The notes below the pieces were generated by a model. That model saw only the letters and a program-made list of their open reading frames with translations. It was not told the DNA's origin and searched no databases. Source: Mesorhizobium ciceri WSM4083 (GTDB lineage Bacteria; Pseudomonadota; Alphaproteobacteria; Rhizobiales; Rhizobiaceae). Taken from it: DNA of 64,000 bases. The translations under genes and the position numbers were made by a program. Numbering within the stretch: position 1 is the stretch's first letter; the number at the start of each line of letters is the position of its first letter. The stretch is taken from the NCBI RefSeq assembly GCF_000519305.1, contig NZ_JAFG01000009.1:19115-83114 (forward strand), given 5' to 3'. This document shows positions 40,652-49,194 of the stretch, in pieces.

Positions 40652-42478
40652 ATGGCTGATCAACCGGACAATGCCGCCGCCGTTCGGCCAGTTGCCGTGG
40701 CGGTCGAAGCCAGCAGCCTGCGCGATCAGGTGATGACGATCCGGCGGGCGCTGGCGGGATCGCCGGTTCGCAAATGGTTGCTGTGGACATCGGTCGGCAT
40801 CATGGCCGTGATCATCGCAACGTCGATCGGCCAGGTTCTGCTCAACCGCTGGAACCAGCCTTTCTACGATGCGCTTGCGCGCCGCGACATGGCGGCCTTC
40901 CTGCACCAGCTCCTCGTCTTCGCGATGATCGCCGGCGGGCTGCTGGTGCTCAATATCGGCCAGACCTGGCTCAACCAGATGATCAGGCTCAAACTGCGCG
41001 AGGCGCTGACGCTGGATCTGATCGATCAGTGGATGCGGCCGGCGCGCGCCTTCCGGTTGGCCAATGCCGGCGCCATCGGCGTCAATCCCGACCAGCGCAT
41101 GCAGCAGGACGCCGCGCATCTGTCCGACCTGTCAACCGATCTCGGCGTCGGGCTGCTGCAGTCGTGCATCCTGTTGGTGTCCTTCGTCGGGGTGCTGTGG
41201 GAGCTGTCCTCGGGCTTCGTGTTCCACATCGGCGGGACCTCGCTGGCCATACCGGGCTACATGGTCTGGGCCGCCATCCTTTACGCCGGCATCGCCTCCT
41301 GGCTGAGCTGGCTGGTCGGGCGCCCGCTCATCCGCCTGAACAGCGACCGCTATACACGCGAAGCCGAACTGCGCTCCTCGATGGTGCGCGTCAACGAGAA
41401 TGTCGATGCCATTGCTTTGTATCATGGCGAGGCCGACGCCAGGCGGCGGCTCGAACTCGATCTCGGCACGGTGCTGGGCGCCATGCGGCGCATCTACACC
41501 GCCCAGATCAACCTGTCCTGGGTGACCGACACCTATGGCTGGATCACCGTCGTGGCGCCCATACTGGTCGCTTCGCCGGTCTATTTCTCAGGTGATATCA
41601 GCTTTGGCGGGCTGATGATGGCGGTCGGCGCCTTCAACCAGGTCCACTCCTCCTTGCGCTGGTTCATCAACAACATCGGCAGCATTGCCGATTGGCGCGC
41701 CACGCTGATGCGCGTGGCCGATTTCCGCATCGCGCTCGATGAAACCGATGCGCTGCACGACACCGAAAAGCGCATCGCCTTCGGCCAAAACGTCAATGGC
41801 AGCCTGACTTTCGAGAAGCTCGAAGTGGCCTCGCCGGAGGGCTGCACCAGGCTCGCCGACCCGCATGTCGAAATCCGCCCCGGCGAGCGCGTCATGATCA
41901 CTGGAGACCCGGGTGCGGGGAAGACGCTGTTCTTTCGTGCCATTGCCGGCCTGTGGCCATGGGGAAGCGGCCGGATCGGCCTGCCGGCGGGAGAAACCCC
42001 CATATTCGTGCCGCGCGTGCCCTATTTTCCGGTCGGCACGTTGCGCGAAGTCCTCGATCACCCGAACGGGTCCGCGCCGGCGAACGATGCCGACATTTCG
42101 GCGGTGCTGGCCGAGGTCGGTCTGGTACGGCTGTCCTCATCGCTCGACCGTGCCGGGCGTTGGGATCACGAGTTGGGCGATGACGAACAGCGCTCGCTGG
42201 CCTTCGCCAGGCTCGCGTTGCGGCAGCCGAAATGGGTGATCATCGATGAGGCGCTGGATGCGTTCGACGGCCCATCGCTAAGACGCGTGCTGTCGATGCT
42301 CGAGAAGCGTTTGCCGGGGACAGCGATCCTCAACATCGGTCGCGGCCAGCACAACAACCACTTCTTCCCGCGCGCGTTGACGATCGTCAAGGATTCCGGT
42401 GCGCCAGCCCTGAAGCCCGCCCGCGTCAGAGCCGGCGCGATCGAACCGCCGCCAGCAGCCGCCCGCCGCAAGAAATGA
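40652..42478 (+). CDS. ABC transporter, membrane and ATPase fused (SbmA/BacA-like, YddA family)
   Basis: 608 residues. Six helices of the ABC_membrane_2/SbmA_BacA fold occupy about 40-340: VLLNRWNQPFYDALARRD and the loop NPDQRMQQDAAHLSDLS are family blocks. The ATPase half has Walker A GDPGAGKT near 418, a variant signature LGDDEQRSLAF and Walker B WVIIDEALDAF. Relatives include YddA, ExsE, mycobacterial Rv1819c and Bradyrhizobium BclA. They move peptides, B12 or fatty acids. The substrate here is open; peptide import in symbiosis is possible (inference). Confidence 0.9.
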   Translation: MADQPDNAAAVRPVAVAVEASSLRDQVMTIRRALAGSPVRKWLLWTSVGIMAVIIATSIGQVLLNRWNQPFYDALARRDMAAFLHQLLVFAMIAGGLLVLNIGQTWLNQMIRLKLREALTLDLIDQWMRPARAFRLANAGAIGVNPDQRMQQDAAHLSDLSTDLGVGLLQSCILLVSFVGVLWELSSGFVFHIGGTSLAIPGYMVWAAILYAGIASWLSWLVGRPLIRLNSDRYTREAELRSSMVRVNENVDAIALYHGEADARRRLELDLGTVLGAMRRIYTAQINLSWVTDTYGWITVVAPILVASPVYFSGDISFGGLMMAVGAFNQVHSSLRWFINNIGSIADWRATLMRVADFRIALDETDALHDTEKRIAFGQNVNGSLTFEKLEVASPEGCTRLADPHVEIRPGERVMITGDPGAGKTLFFRAIAGLWPWGSGRIGLPAGETPIFVPRVPYFPVGTLREVLDHPNGSAPANDADISAVLAEVGLVRLSSSLDRAGRWDHELGDDEQRSLAFARLALRQPKWVIIDEALDAFDGPSLRRVLSMLEKRLPGTAILNIGRGQHNNHFFPRALTIVKDSGAPALKPARVRAGAIEPPPAAARRKK

Positions 42479-42552
42479 GCTGATTTCCGGGCGAGGGAAG
42501 CAAAGCTTTATTTTGCCGTGATCGCGAGGGAAGCTCCTCGGGAGAAACAACC

Positions 42553-43368
42553 TTGGCGACGGCCGTGCTCGATGCTCTGCGCCTGCTTGCCTGTCTTGCC
42601 TGCGCCCAGGCTGCCCCGGCCGCCTCGCCGCCGGATGCGCTCGCCGTCGACGTCGAGCTGGTGCTGGCGGTCGACATCTCGCTGTCGATGGACGAGAAGG
42701 AGTTCGCCCTGGAGCGGGCCGGCTATGTCGAGGCGCTGCGGCATCCCGACTTCATCAAGGCTGTCCGCGCTGGCGCTACGGGCCGCATAGCGCTGACCTA
42801 TTTCGAATGGGCCGGCACGGTGCGCGACGACGCGGTCATCGGCTGGCAGATTATCGATAGTGCCGAGAGCGCGAACAGCTTTGCCGACAAGGTCGCGGCT
42901 CGTCCGTTCCGCAGCTTTCGCGGCACTTCGATTTCCGGTGCGCTGGCCTTCGGCACCGAGCTTTTCGACCGCACGTCTTTCCAGGGCGAACGCAGCGTCA
43001 TCGACATTTCGGGCGACGGACCGAACAATATAGGGCCGCCAGTCACCGCGACGCGCGATGCGGCGACCGTCAAAGGCATCGTCGTCAACGGCCTGCCGAT
43101 CCTGATCAGCCCGTCGCCCACCTTCAGCCATCTCGACCAGTATTACGCGCAGTGCGTGACCGGCGGACCCGGTTCCTTCGTGCTGCCTATCTATGCCGCC
43201 GCCGAGTTTTCGACAGCCATCCGGCGCAAGCTGATCCTGGAAGTGAGCGGCATTCAGGACGAGATGAGAAGCATCCCCGTCGACGCGGCGACGCCGATAG
43301 ACTGCCTGCAAGGCGAACGGGACAGGCGGTTTCTGTCGGATCCGTATTTTCCCGAACTTGACCGTTGA
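42553..43368 (+). CDS. DUF1194 protein, exported von Willebrand A domain
   Basis: 271 residues. The N-terminus LLACLACAQAAPAAS is a signal peptide. A vWA-type metal site lies in LAVDISLSMDEKE (Asp41-x-Ser-x-Ser), with RGTSISGALAFG and ISGDGPNNIG as later elements. DUF1194 proteins are exported in rhizobia and unknown in role. The start is TTG at 42553 behind GGGAGAAACAACC; GTG at 42565 is an alternative. Confidence 0.85.
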   Translation: MATAVLDALRLLACLACAQAAPAASPPDALAVDVELVLAVDISLSMDEKEFALERAGYVEALRHPDFIKAVRAGATGRIALTYFEWAGTVRDDAVIGWQIIDSAESANSFADKVAARPFRSFRGTSISGALAFGTELFDRTSFQGERSVIDISGDGPNNIGPPVTATRDAATVKGIVVNGLPILISPSPTFSHLDQYYAQCVTGGPGSFVLPIYAAAEFSTAIRRKLILEVSGIQDEMRSIPVDAATPIDCLQGERDRRFLSDPYFPELDR

Positions 43369-43438
43369 GCTCTCGACAGAGGGGTTAACGCGATCCGGAG
43401 GAAAAACCGTTCCACAATTTCCCGGAATCCCTCTCGGT

Positions 43439-44371
43439 TTAAGCGGGCCGGGCACCAAATTGATTGCGAAACTCGTTGGAGAGATCGCGGCGCCATCGCC
43501 GGCCGTGGACATAGCCTTGCATCAATTCCGGCAGCGAATAGCCAAGCGTCTTGGATGAACGGTTGGCCATGTAGCCCTGAAATGCCTCCGGTATCCTGCC
43601 TCGCAGGATGTCGGCGATGAGCTGCCGCGAGATCATGTAAGGCGGAATGTGCGGGTAGGCATGGGCAATATGCGGATGTTTGCCCATCAGGTTCGCATAG
43701 GCCTCGACATAGCCGTCACGACGGCCGGAAATCGAGTTCTCCGAATTGTATTTCGTCCAGTCCAGATCCCTGGACAACTGCGCACCGAAGCGCCGGGCAA
43801 GACGCAGCAGCAATTCGCGATCCTGCATGCGGGTGATGTCGCTGTCGTAGCCGCCGATGGCCAGCAAGGCTTCGCGGCGAGCCGTGATCGCGGAGCCGGC
43901 GATGAAGATGGTCTGCCCAACCAGCGTCCGCTCCAGCATTGCGGGGCTCACGAACGCCTCGGGGTTGACGCAGTTTGTGATGCGATTGCCCTTCAGGGAC
44001 ACGAACGAACTGATCAGCACTTGCAGTGCGGGATTTTCATCGAACCAGGTCAGGGTTCGTTCAAGCCGGTGCGGCATGTAGATGTCGTCGGAATCGAGGA
44101 ACGTCACCAACGGTGCCCGCGCGCGCTCGATGCCGGCATTCCTGGCGGCGTTGGCGCCTCGCCATTTTGCCCCGACATAGATCAGCCGCGGGTCCTGGAT
44201 ACGGGCCATCGCCGCTTCGGTCCCATCGGTCGAACCATCGTCGACGACAATGTGCTCAAGCCTCGACATGCTCTGGGAGAGTACGCTTTCCACGGCGCGC
44301 AACACCGTTTCGCGTCGGTTGTGGGTCGGCGTAATGACCGTGATGAGAGGTGTTGGATCGATCCCGGCCAT
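43439..44371 (-). CDS. Family 2 glycosyltransferase
   Basis: 310 residues. PLITVITPTHNRRETVLRAVESVLSQS opens the GT-A fold; the nucleotide-sugar site is VDDGSTDGT and the metal DxD is LDSDDIYM near residue 95. Acceptor specificity is not readable. It probably adds a sugar to a surface polysaccharide or a lipid carrier. It marks the left edge of a block of polysaccharide-like genes; its base use is close to that of the core genes. Confidence 0.9.
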   Translation of the reverse strand: MAGIDPTPLITVITPTHNRRETVLRAVESVLSQSMSRLEHIVVDDGSTDGTEAAMARIQDPRLIYVGAKWRGANAARNAGIERARAPLVTFLDSDDIYMPHRLERTLTWFDENPALQVLISSFVSLKGNRITNCVNPEAFVSPAMLERTLVGQTIFIAGSAITARREALLAIGGYDSDITRMQDRELLLRLARRFGAQLSRDLDWTKYNSENSISGRRDGYVEAYANLMGKHPHIAHAYPHIPPYMISRQLIADILRGRIPEAFQGYMANRSSKTLGYSLPELMQGYVHGRRWRRDLSNEFRNQFGARPA

Positions 44372-44739
44372 GTCTGTCAGCTGTTTCCTACGCAGGGTTG
44401 CGCGTCTGTCCAGGACTTTTCGATTTTCAGAACGGTTGAATGGATTGGACTTCCCTTCCTCTACACCACATCACGGTCGGTGCGACGCTACAAAAAACGA
44501 CTGCCCCTGTCACTCACCGTGCCGGTACTCAATCCGCGCGAGACAACGAATCCCCGCTGCTAGCGTTCCAATTGCAACAGCACCGCCGCACATAGCATTG
44601 CGAATCACCATGGAAGCAACCCGTCATGACAGATAGCATACATCCCATTACCTCAGACGTAATCGCTTAGCGCTCGGGGTTTGGTCAGATTGCCCATGCG
44701 AGGCCGGCAACTCGGCTTCGATAACAAGGGAGTTCAGTC
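44372..44739. other. Gene-poor spacer between glycosyltransferase and DUF1330 gene
   Basis: 368 bp without a supported gene. It is divergent promoter space for the two flanking genes and is less GC-rich than the surrounding sequence. I see AAGGGAG as a ribosome-binding site just before 44740 but no clear promoter consensus or repeat. Confidence 0.6.
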
Positions 44740-45090
44740 ATGGCAGCTTACGCCGTCGCGCATATGCGCCAAGCCACAATGGGTCCGCAGATCGTCGAAT
44801 ATCTGCATAAGATAGATGCCACGCTGGAACCTTTCGGCGGCCGGTTTCTGATCCATGGCGGCGATGTGGAGGTGATTGAGAACGACTGGCCTGGCCATCT
44901 GATCATCATAGAATTTCCCGACAGGCAGCATGTGCATGGCTGGTACAATTCGCCCGCCTACCGGGCGATACTGGCGCTGCGCACGGACAATTCGGAGGCC
45001 GATGTGATGTTCGTCGACGGCGTCGAACATCCGCACAAGGCCACGGATGTTCTGGAGCAATTGACGGGTCAAGGTTCAATTGGACGCTGA
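44740..45090 (+). CDS. DUF1330 family protein
   Basis: 116 residues with the dimeric ferredoxin-like fold of DUF1330: MAAYAVAHMRQATMGPQIVEYLHKIDATLEPFGGRFLIHGGDVEVIE, and IIIEFPDRQHVHGWYNSPAYRAILALRTDN. Function unknown. It has a good ribosome-binding site AAGGGAG and stands alone between two glycosyltransferase genes that face away from it or toward it. Confidence 0.9.
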   Translation: MAAYAVAHMRQATMGPQIVEYLHKIDATLEPFGGRFLIHGGDVEVIENDWPGHLIIIEFPDRQHVHGWYNSPAYRAILALRTDNSEADVMFVDGVEHPHKATDVLEQLTGQGSIGR

Positions 45091-45120
45091 ACTGCGGTTC
45101 AAGGAATGGCGGTAAAGCGT

Positions 45121-46113
45121 CTAGCTATGCCCAACATAGTCGGGCACAGTTTCGATTTTGTCACGAACCATGCCAGTTGCGAAACTGAACTGACCCCAAA
45201 ACGCCAAACCATAAAATGCCTGACCGACAATCAGAGAAAAGGGAACCTGCCAAAGCGGCATCCCCGTTTCCCGGGCATGACCTACGATCCGTCGTGTCGT
45301 GCGCCATGACATGGTGAGCCACCGGCTGAAAGACTTGACTATCCGTCGCGTACGGCTCGGCGAATTGAGCGCAACGAACTTCCGGTCGGCGTCGCGGCCT
45401 GTAACCAGGGCGCGCCAGTAAAAGAACCGCCAGCCCCTTGGCGAATAGTGATAAACGCGTGCGTTGACATTATGAATTTTGTGGCCCTCCCGCAGCAGTT
45501 CGCGCATCAGCAAAGTGCAGGAAACCTTGAAGCCGTTATGTTTTGGAAAAGGATGGCTGACGATCCACTCGCGTCGAAACGCTACATTGTTAGCGTTGAT
45601 CGCTCGCTTCGAGGCAAATCGCCCGTCTCCATGCGCCATCGGGAAAAACCAGATCAACGCGAACGTTCTTGAAAAGAAATCGTCGTATGAGAGGTATGTA
45701 TATCCGTTTGCGCAGATAATTTCGGAGTTTTCAAAGGGCTCAAGCAGTCCTGGCAGCCATCCTGGTTCCGCGACCACGTCGGAATCCATGAAGATGACGA
45801 TATCTCCGTCCGATGCCAGCATGCCGTTGTTCTTTAGGTCGTAATACCGGCCGCCAGGGAAAGCCGTGAAGACAAGTTCGGCAACCTGACCGAGCTGCGG
45901 GGCCTCATTCGAAATCTCACGACGCAACGCATCTTTGTCCGACTCTTCTCCCCCGTGAGAGATAATGATCCTTGGTCGCGCTGAACCGGGTGCTGAAACC
46001 GATGAGATTTCTCGAGCCAAGGCTTTCATCCCAACGCCGATCTCGTCCCAGTCGATGGATTTTGCATTCTCCATTTCGACGACGAGTGAATAGGTTGGAC
46101 GCTCTTGAGCCAT
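45121..46113 (-). CDS. Glycosyltransferase (family 2-like)
   Basis: About 330 residues. A GT-A core includes GGRYYDLKNNGMLASDGDIVIFMDSDVVAEPGWLPGLLEPF with the metal-binding DSD, and NVAFRREWIVSHPFPKHNGFKVSCTLLMRELLREGHKIHNVNARVYHY typical for acceptor regions. The end has two amphipathic stretches. The gene is less GC-rich than core genes. The start at 46113 (MAQERPTYSLVVEMEN) fits the fold; the longer reading does not. It may share a transcript with the sulfotransferase 168 bp upstream. Confidence 0.82.
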   Translation of the reverse strand: MAQERPTYSLVVEMENAKSIDWDEIGVGMKALAREISSVSAPGSARPRIIISHGGEESDKDALRREISNEAPQLGQVAELVFTAFPGGRYYDLKNNGMLASDGDIVIFMDSDVVAEPGWLPGLLEPFENSEIICANGYTYLSYDDFFSRTFALIWFFPMAHGDGRFASKRAINANNVAFRREWIVSHPFPKHNGFKVSCTLLMRELLREGHKIHNVNARVYHYSPRGWRFFYWRALVTGRDADRKFVALNSPSRTRRIVKSFSRWLTMSWRTTRRIVGHARETGMPLWQVPFSLIVGQAFYGLAFWGQFSFATGMVRDKIETVPDYVGHS

Positions 46114-46281
46114 ATCTGAACCGATCAAGTTATTAGTGCCGATGTGGCTATAACGCTCTCGGCGGGCTGTCAAACCAGCGGGCAATACGATTTGTGCTCG
46201 TGATCGCCATGGACGGCGATGCGCTTTGATCAATAACACCGCATCTCTGGCGCCCCTGGATGCTTCGTGTTCCGCGGTCGA

Positions 46282-47073
46282 TCAGATCGAGAACCTTGAT
46301 CTCCTCTTTTTAAGAAAACCGCGACGGTAATTGTTGGCATGGAATTTCGACGTGTCAGAATATTCCGCCAAGAACCGCTCTCTCCACTCCTCATTGATGG
46401 TGTCTCGTTGAATATCGAGGCCCGAGCCGAGATCCGCCCCGGGTTTCAAGACAAGCTGGGCGTCGACCAGAGACGCAGCCCTTTCAAGGCAGGTCCGTGG
46501 CTGTTCAAGGAGTTCTTCGTATGTCAGTGACAGGAAGGACAATCCGTTCTTTGCAAACCAGACATCCCAGGCCAGATTTTCCAGGACAATTTTTTCAAGC
46601 GAGTCCGCGATTGCTTTGCCGTCGTAGCATGGTGTCTTCTGATCGGCCTCGGTAGAGCGGAACCGACCACTCTGACGAGCGCGGGTCCACGAAACTGCTT
46701 GGCCAACGAGGTCCCCACGCGTCAACCTGATATAGCGCAGCTTTGGAAGGCTTGCGGGGAGATCCACGGTTTTGGCAACTTGTGAAAACTGGCTGGCAAA
46801 CAGTTTGACCGCGTAAATCCCGGAGGGAGACCGCCCGTCTTTCAGGGCACGCAAAACCTGGGCACGGGGATCGCGGGGATAATTCGGCATTTCTAGAACA
46901 CGGCGGCCACCGAACCACTCGAGAGGGTTGCCAAGCCCGGTGGCTGCCATCAATCCGGCGAGGTGGTTGCTGCCGCTGCGCGGTGAGGTGCAGATGAGAA
47001 TTCCGGCTTTCAACCCAGCCAGCATGTCCGGTGGGATTTCAACTGGCAAAGGGCGCCTACGAAAGAGATACAT
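46282..47073 (-). CDS. Stf0-type sulfotransferase
   Basis: 263 residues. The PAPS 5'-phosphosulfate loop is TSPRSGSNHLAGLMAATG at 29-46, and the 3'-phosphate region is RYIRLTRGDLVGQAVSW, as in the mycobacterial trehalose sulfotransferase Stf0. Its acceptor is probably a sugar of a glycolipid or polysaccharide. It differs from NodH. It begins 12 bases after the metW stop, so it may be read from the SAM-II-controlled metX-metW transcript. Less GC-rich than the met genes, suggesting later arrival. Confidence 0.82.
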   Translation of the reverse strand: MYLFRRRPLPVEIPPDMLAGLKAGILICTSPRSGSNHLAGLMAATGLGNPLEWFGGRRVLEMPNYPRDPRAQVLRALKDGRSPSGIYAVKLFASQFSQVAKTVDLPASLPKLRYIRLTRGDLVGQAVSWTRARQSGRFRSTEADQKTPCYDGKAIADSLEKIVLENLAWDVWFAKNGLSFLSLTYEELLEQPRTCLERAASLVDAQLVLKPGADLGSGLDIQRDTINEEWRERFLAEYSDTSKFHANNYRRGFLKKRRSRFSI

Positions 47074-47085
47074 GGGCGATCAACA

Positions 47086-47700
47086 CTACCGTTTCAGCAA
47101 GAACACTGCCTGCTGGCCGAAGAAGTTCCAGAACCACCATGGCATCGACAGGCCGATCTTCTGGCCGTTGGCGTCGAGAGCGGTTGCCTTCTCGACGGTC
47201 GCGCCGAGCTCGTCGCACAGATTGACGAAGTCGCGGATGGTGCAGAAGTGGATGTTGGGCGTGTCGTACCAGGAATAGGGCAGGTCCTTGGTCACTGGCA
47301 TGCGGCCGTTGACGAACAGTGACAGACGCACACGCCAATGGCCGAAATTGGGGAAGGAGACGATGGCGCGATTGCCGATCCTGAGCAGTTCGTCGAGCAC
47401 CAGCTTGGGGTTGCGGGTGGCCTGCAGCGTCTGCGAGAGAACGACGAAGTCAAAGCCCTTGTCGGGATAGAATTCGAGGTCCTTGTCGGCATCGCCCTGG
47501 ATGACCGAGAGGCCGCGCGCCACGCATTCGTTGACGCCGCGCTGCGACAGCTCAAGTCCACGGCCGTCGACCTGCTTGGTGTCCTGCAGCAATTCAAGCA
47601 GCGAGCCGTCGCCAGAGCCGACGTCGAGCACGCGGGACTGTGGCGGGATGAGATTGGCGACGACCTCAAGATCGACGCGCTGGTCGAAATTGACGTTCAT
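47086..47700 (-). CDS. metW: Methionine biosynthesis protein MetW
   Basis: 204 residues. PPQSRVLDVGSGDGSLLELL is the SAM-like site and VLSQTLQATRNPKLVLDELLRIGNRAIVSFPNFGHWRVRL the MetW signature. MetW is needed with MetX for homoserine acylation. Its ATG overlaps the metX stop (ATGA), the usual coupling in proteobacteria. Confidence 0.96.
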   Translation of the reverse strand: MNVNFDQRVDLEVVANLIPPQSRVLDVGSGDGSLLELLQDTKQVDGRGLELSQRGVNECVARGLSVIQGDADKDLEFYPDKGFDFVVLSQTLQATRNPKLVLDELLRIGNRAIVSFPNFGHWRVRLSLFVNGRMPVTKDLPYSWYDTPNIHFCTIRDFVNLCDELGATVEKATALDANGQKIGLSMPWWFWNFFGQQAVFLLKR

Positions 47701-48866
47701 GATGAGAGCCCTCTCGCCCGGGCCGCCGAGCCGATGAAGCCGTTTATCGCGGCAAACAGTTCCGGCTCGTCGAGCAGGAAGGCGTCGTGGCCGCGGTCGG
47801 TCTCGATCTCGACGAACGACACCGATGCGCCGGCGGCGTTGAGCGCATGCACGATCGAGCGGCTCTCCTCGGTCGGAAACAGCCAATCCGAGGTGAAAGA
47901 CACTAGACAGAAGCGGGTTTTCGTGCCGGCGAAAGCATCGGCCAGTCGGCCGCCATGGTCGGCGGCAAGGTCGAAATAGTCCATCGACCGCGTCATGTAG
48001 AGGTAGGAATTGGCGTCGAAGCGGTCGACGAAGGTCATGCCCTGGTGGCGCAGATAGCTTTCGATCTGGAAGTCGGCGTCGAAGCCGAAGGTCAGCGCTT
48101 CGCGATCCTGCAGATTGCGGCCGAACTTGCGGTGCAGGGCGGCTTCCGACAGGTAAGTGATGTGGGCGGCCATGCGCGCCACCGCAAGGCCCTTTTCCGG
48201 GCGTTTGCCGTGCTCGAAATATTTGCCGCCATGCCAGTCCGGATCGGCCATGACAGCCTGCCGGCCAACCTCATGGAAGGCGATGTTCTGCGAGGAATGG
48301 CGCGCGCCGGTGGCGATCGGCAGTGCCGAGAAGACGCGCTCCGGATAGCTCGACGCCCATTCCAGCACCTGCATGCCGCCCATCGAGCCGCCGAGCACGC
48401 AAAACAGTTTCTCGATGCCGAAATGGTCGATCAGCATCTGCTGGGCCCGCACCATGTCGCGGATGGTGATGATCGGCAGGTCGAGCCCATAGGGCTTGCC
48501 GGTGGCGGGATTGGTCGAGGCCGGGCCGGTGGAACCGAGACAACCGCCGATGACGTTGGAGCAGATGACGAAGAAGCGATTGGTGTCGATGATCTTGCCG
48601 GGGCCGATCAGCACTTCCCACCAGCCAGGCTTGCCGGTCACCGGATTGGTGCTGGCGACGTGCTGGTCTCCGGTCAGTGCATGGCAGACGAGGATGGCGT
48701 TGGAGCGGGCATCGTTCAGCGTGCCGTAGGTCTGGTAGGCGATCTGGAACGGCGACAGCAGCGTGCCTGCGTCCAGCTTGAGCGGCTTGTCGGATCCAAA
48801 ACGCAAAACCGGGCTCGACGGTTGGTCGACCTCGTTGTTGGTTTTGCGGGCACGCAGAACGGCCAT
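47697..48866 (-). CDS. metX: Homoserine O-acyltransferase MetX
   Basis: 389 residues, alpha/beta hydrolase fold with nucleophile Ser161 in GGSMGGMQ and C-terminal DRGHDAFLLD. It makes O-acetyl- or O-succinylhomoserine. I recall near-identity with the M. loti protein. The start is ATG at 48866, with ATG at 48875 as alternative. A SAM-II riboswitch and terminator lie upstream. Confidence 0.97.
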   Translation of the reverse strand: MAVLRARKTNNEVDQPSSPVLRFGSDKPLKLDAGTLLSPFQIAYQTYGTLNDARSNAILVCHALTGDQHVASTNPVTGKPGWWEVLIGPGKIIDTNRFFVICSNVIGGCLGSTGPASTNPATGKPYGLDLPIITIRDMVRAQQMLIDHFGIEKLFCVLGGSMGGMQVLEWASSYPERVFSALPIATGARHSSQNIAFHEVGRQAVMADPDWHGGKYFEHGKRPEKGLAVARMAAHITYLSEAALHRKFGRNLQDREALTFGFDADFQIESYLRHQGMTFVDRFDANSYLYMTRSMDYFDLAADHGGRLADAFAGTKTRFCLVSFTSDWLFPTEESRSIVHALNAAGASVSFVEIETDRGHDAFLLDEPELFAAINGFIGSAARARGLSS

Positions 48867-48948
48867 GACATCCATCTCACACTTTGAGCCCACGCATCGC
48901 GCTTGTCGAAAGTCGATGCCGATACGGGTGTCCGGCCGGCGCGGACAA

Positions 48949-48981
48949 CAAAAAACCGGCATTGCGGTCGCAAAGCCGGTT
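48949..48981 (-). terminator. Intrinsic terminator between the SAM-II riboswitch and metX
   Basis: On the minus strand AACCGGC (48975-48981) pairs with GCCGGTT (48954-48960), with a further GCG/CGC pairing inside, and is followed by TTTT-rich sequence to 48949. It lies about 14 bp after the riboswitch aptamer and 83 bp before metX, so it can attenuate transcription. Confidence 0.75.
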
Positions 48982-48994
48982 ACAGGATGCAAAC

Positions 48995-49048
48995 GGCCCT
49001 TTAGCAAGTTGTTTAACGTGGCTGCAAGCCGACCGGCCAAATCACCAC
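48995..49048 (-). promoter_or_regulatory. SAM-II riboswitch upstream of metX
   Basis: On the minus strand the conserved blocks are TGATTTGGCC, GGCTTGCAGCCACG, TTAAACAA and GCTAAAGGGCC, the known alphaproteobacterial SAM-II (metA) motif. The GGCC near the start and the GGGCC at the end can form the pseudoknot. S-adenosylmethionine binding should lower expression of metX-metW, here probably together with the terminator after it. Confidence 0.92.
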
Positions 49049-49194
49049 GGAAGTTCGCACCCCTTCTAGGGCTGTGGCGCGCCGTCGTCAACGGCCAGCC
49101 CTGGGCGATGGCTGTCGCCTCTCGACATTGCAGGCCACGGCTTGTATTTCCGCTGCGGCTTCCTTCAGGAAGCGTTCTCGACGGATTTTGCGAC

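Noticed and set aside
46282..47073. Sulfotransferase as NodH (Nod factor sulfation)
   Set aside because: The PAPS loop and spacing fit Stf0-type enzymes and there are no nod genes or nod box in the window.
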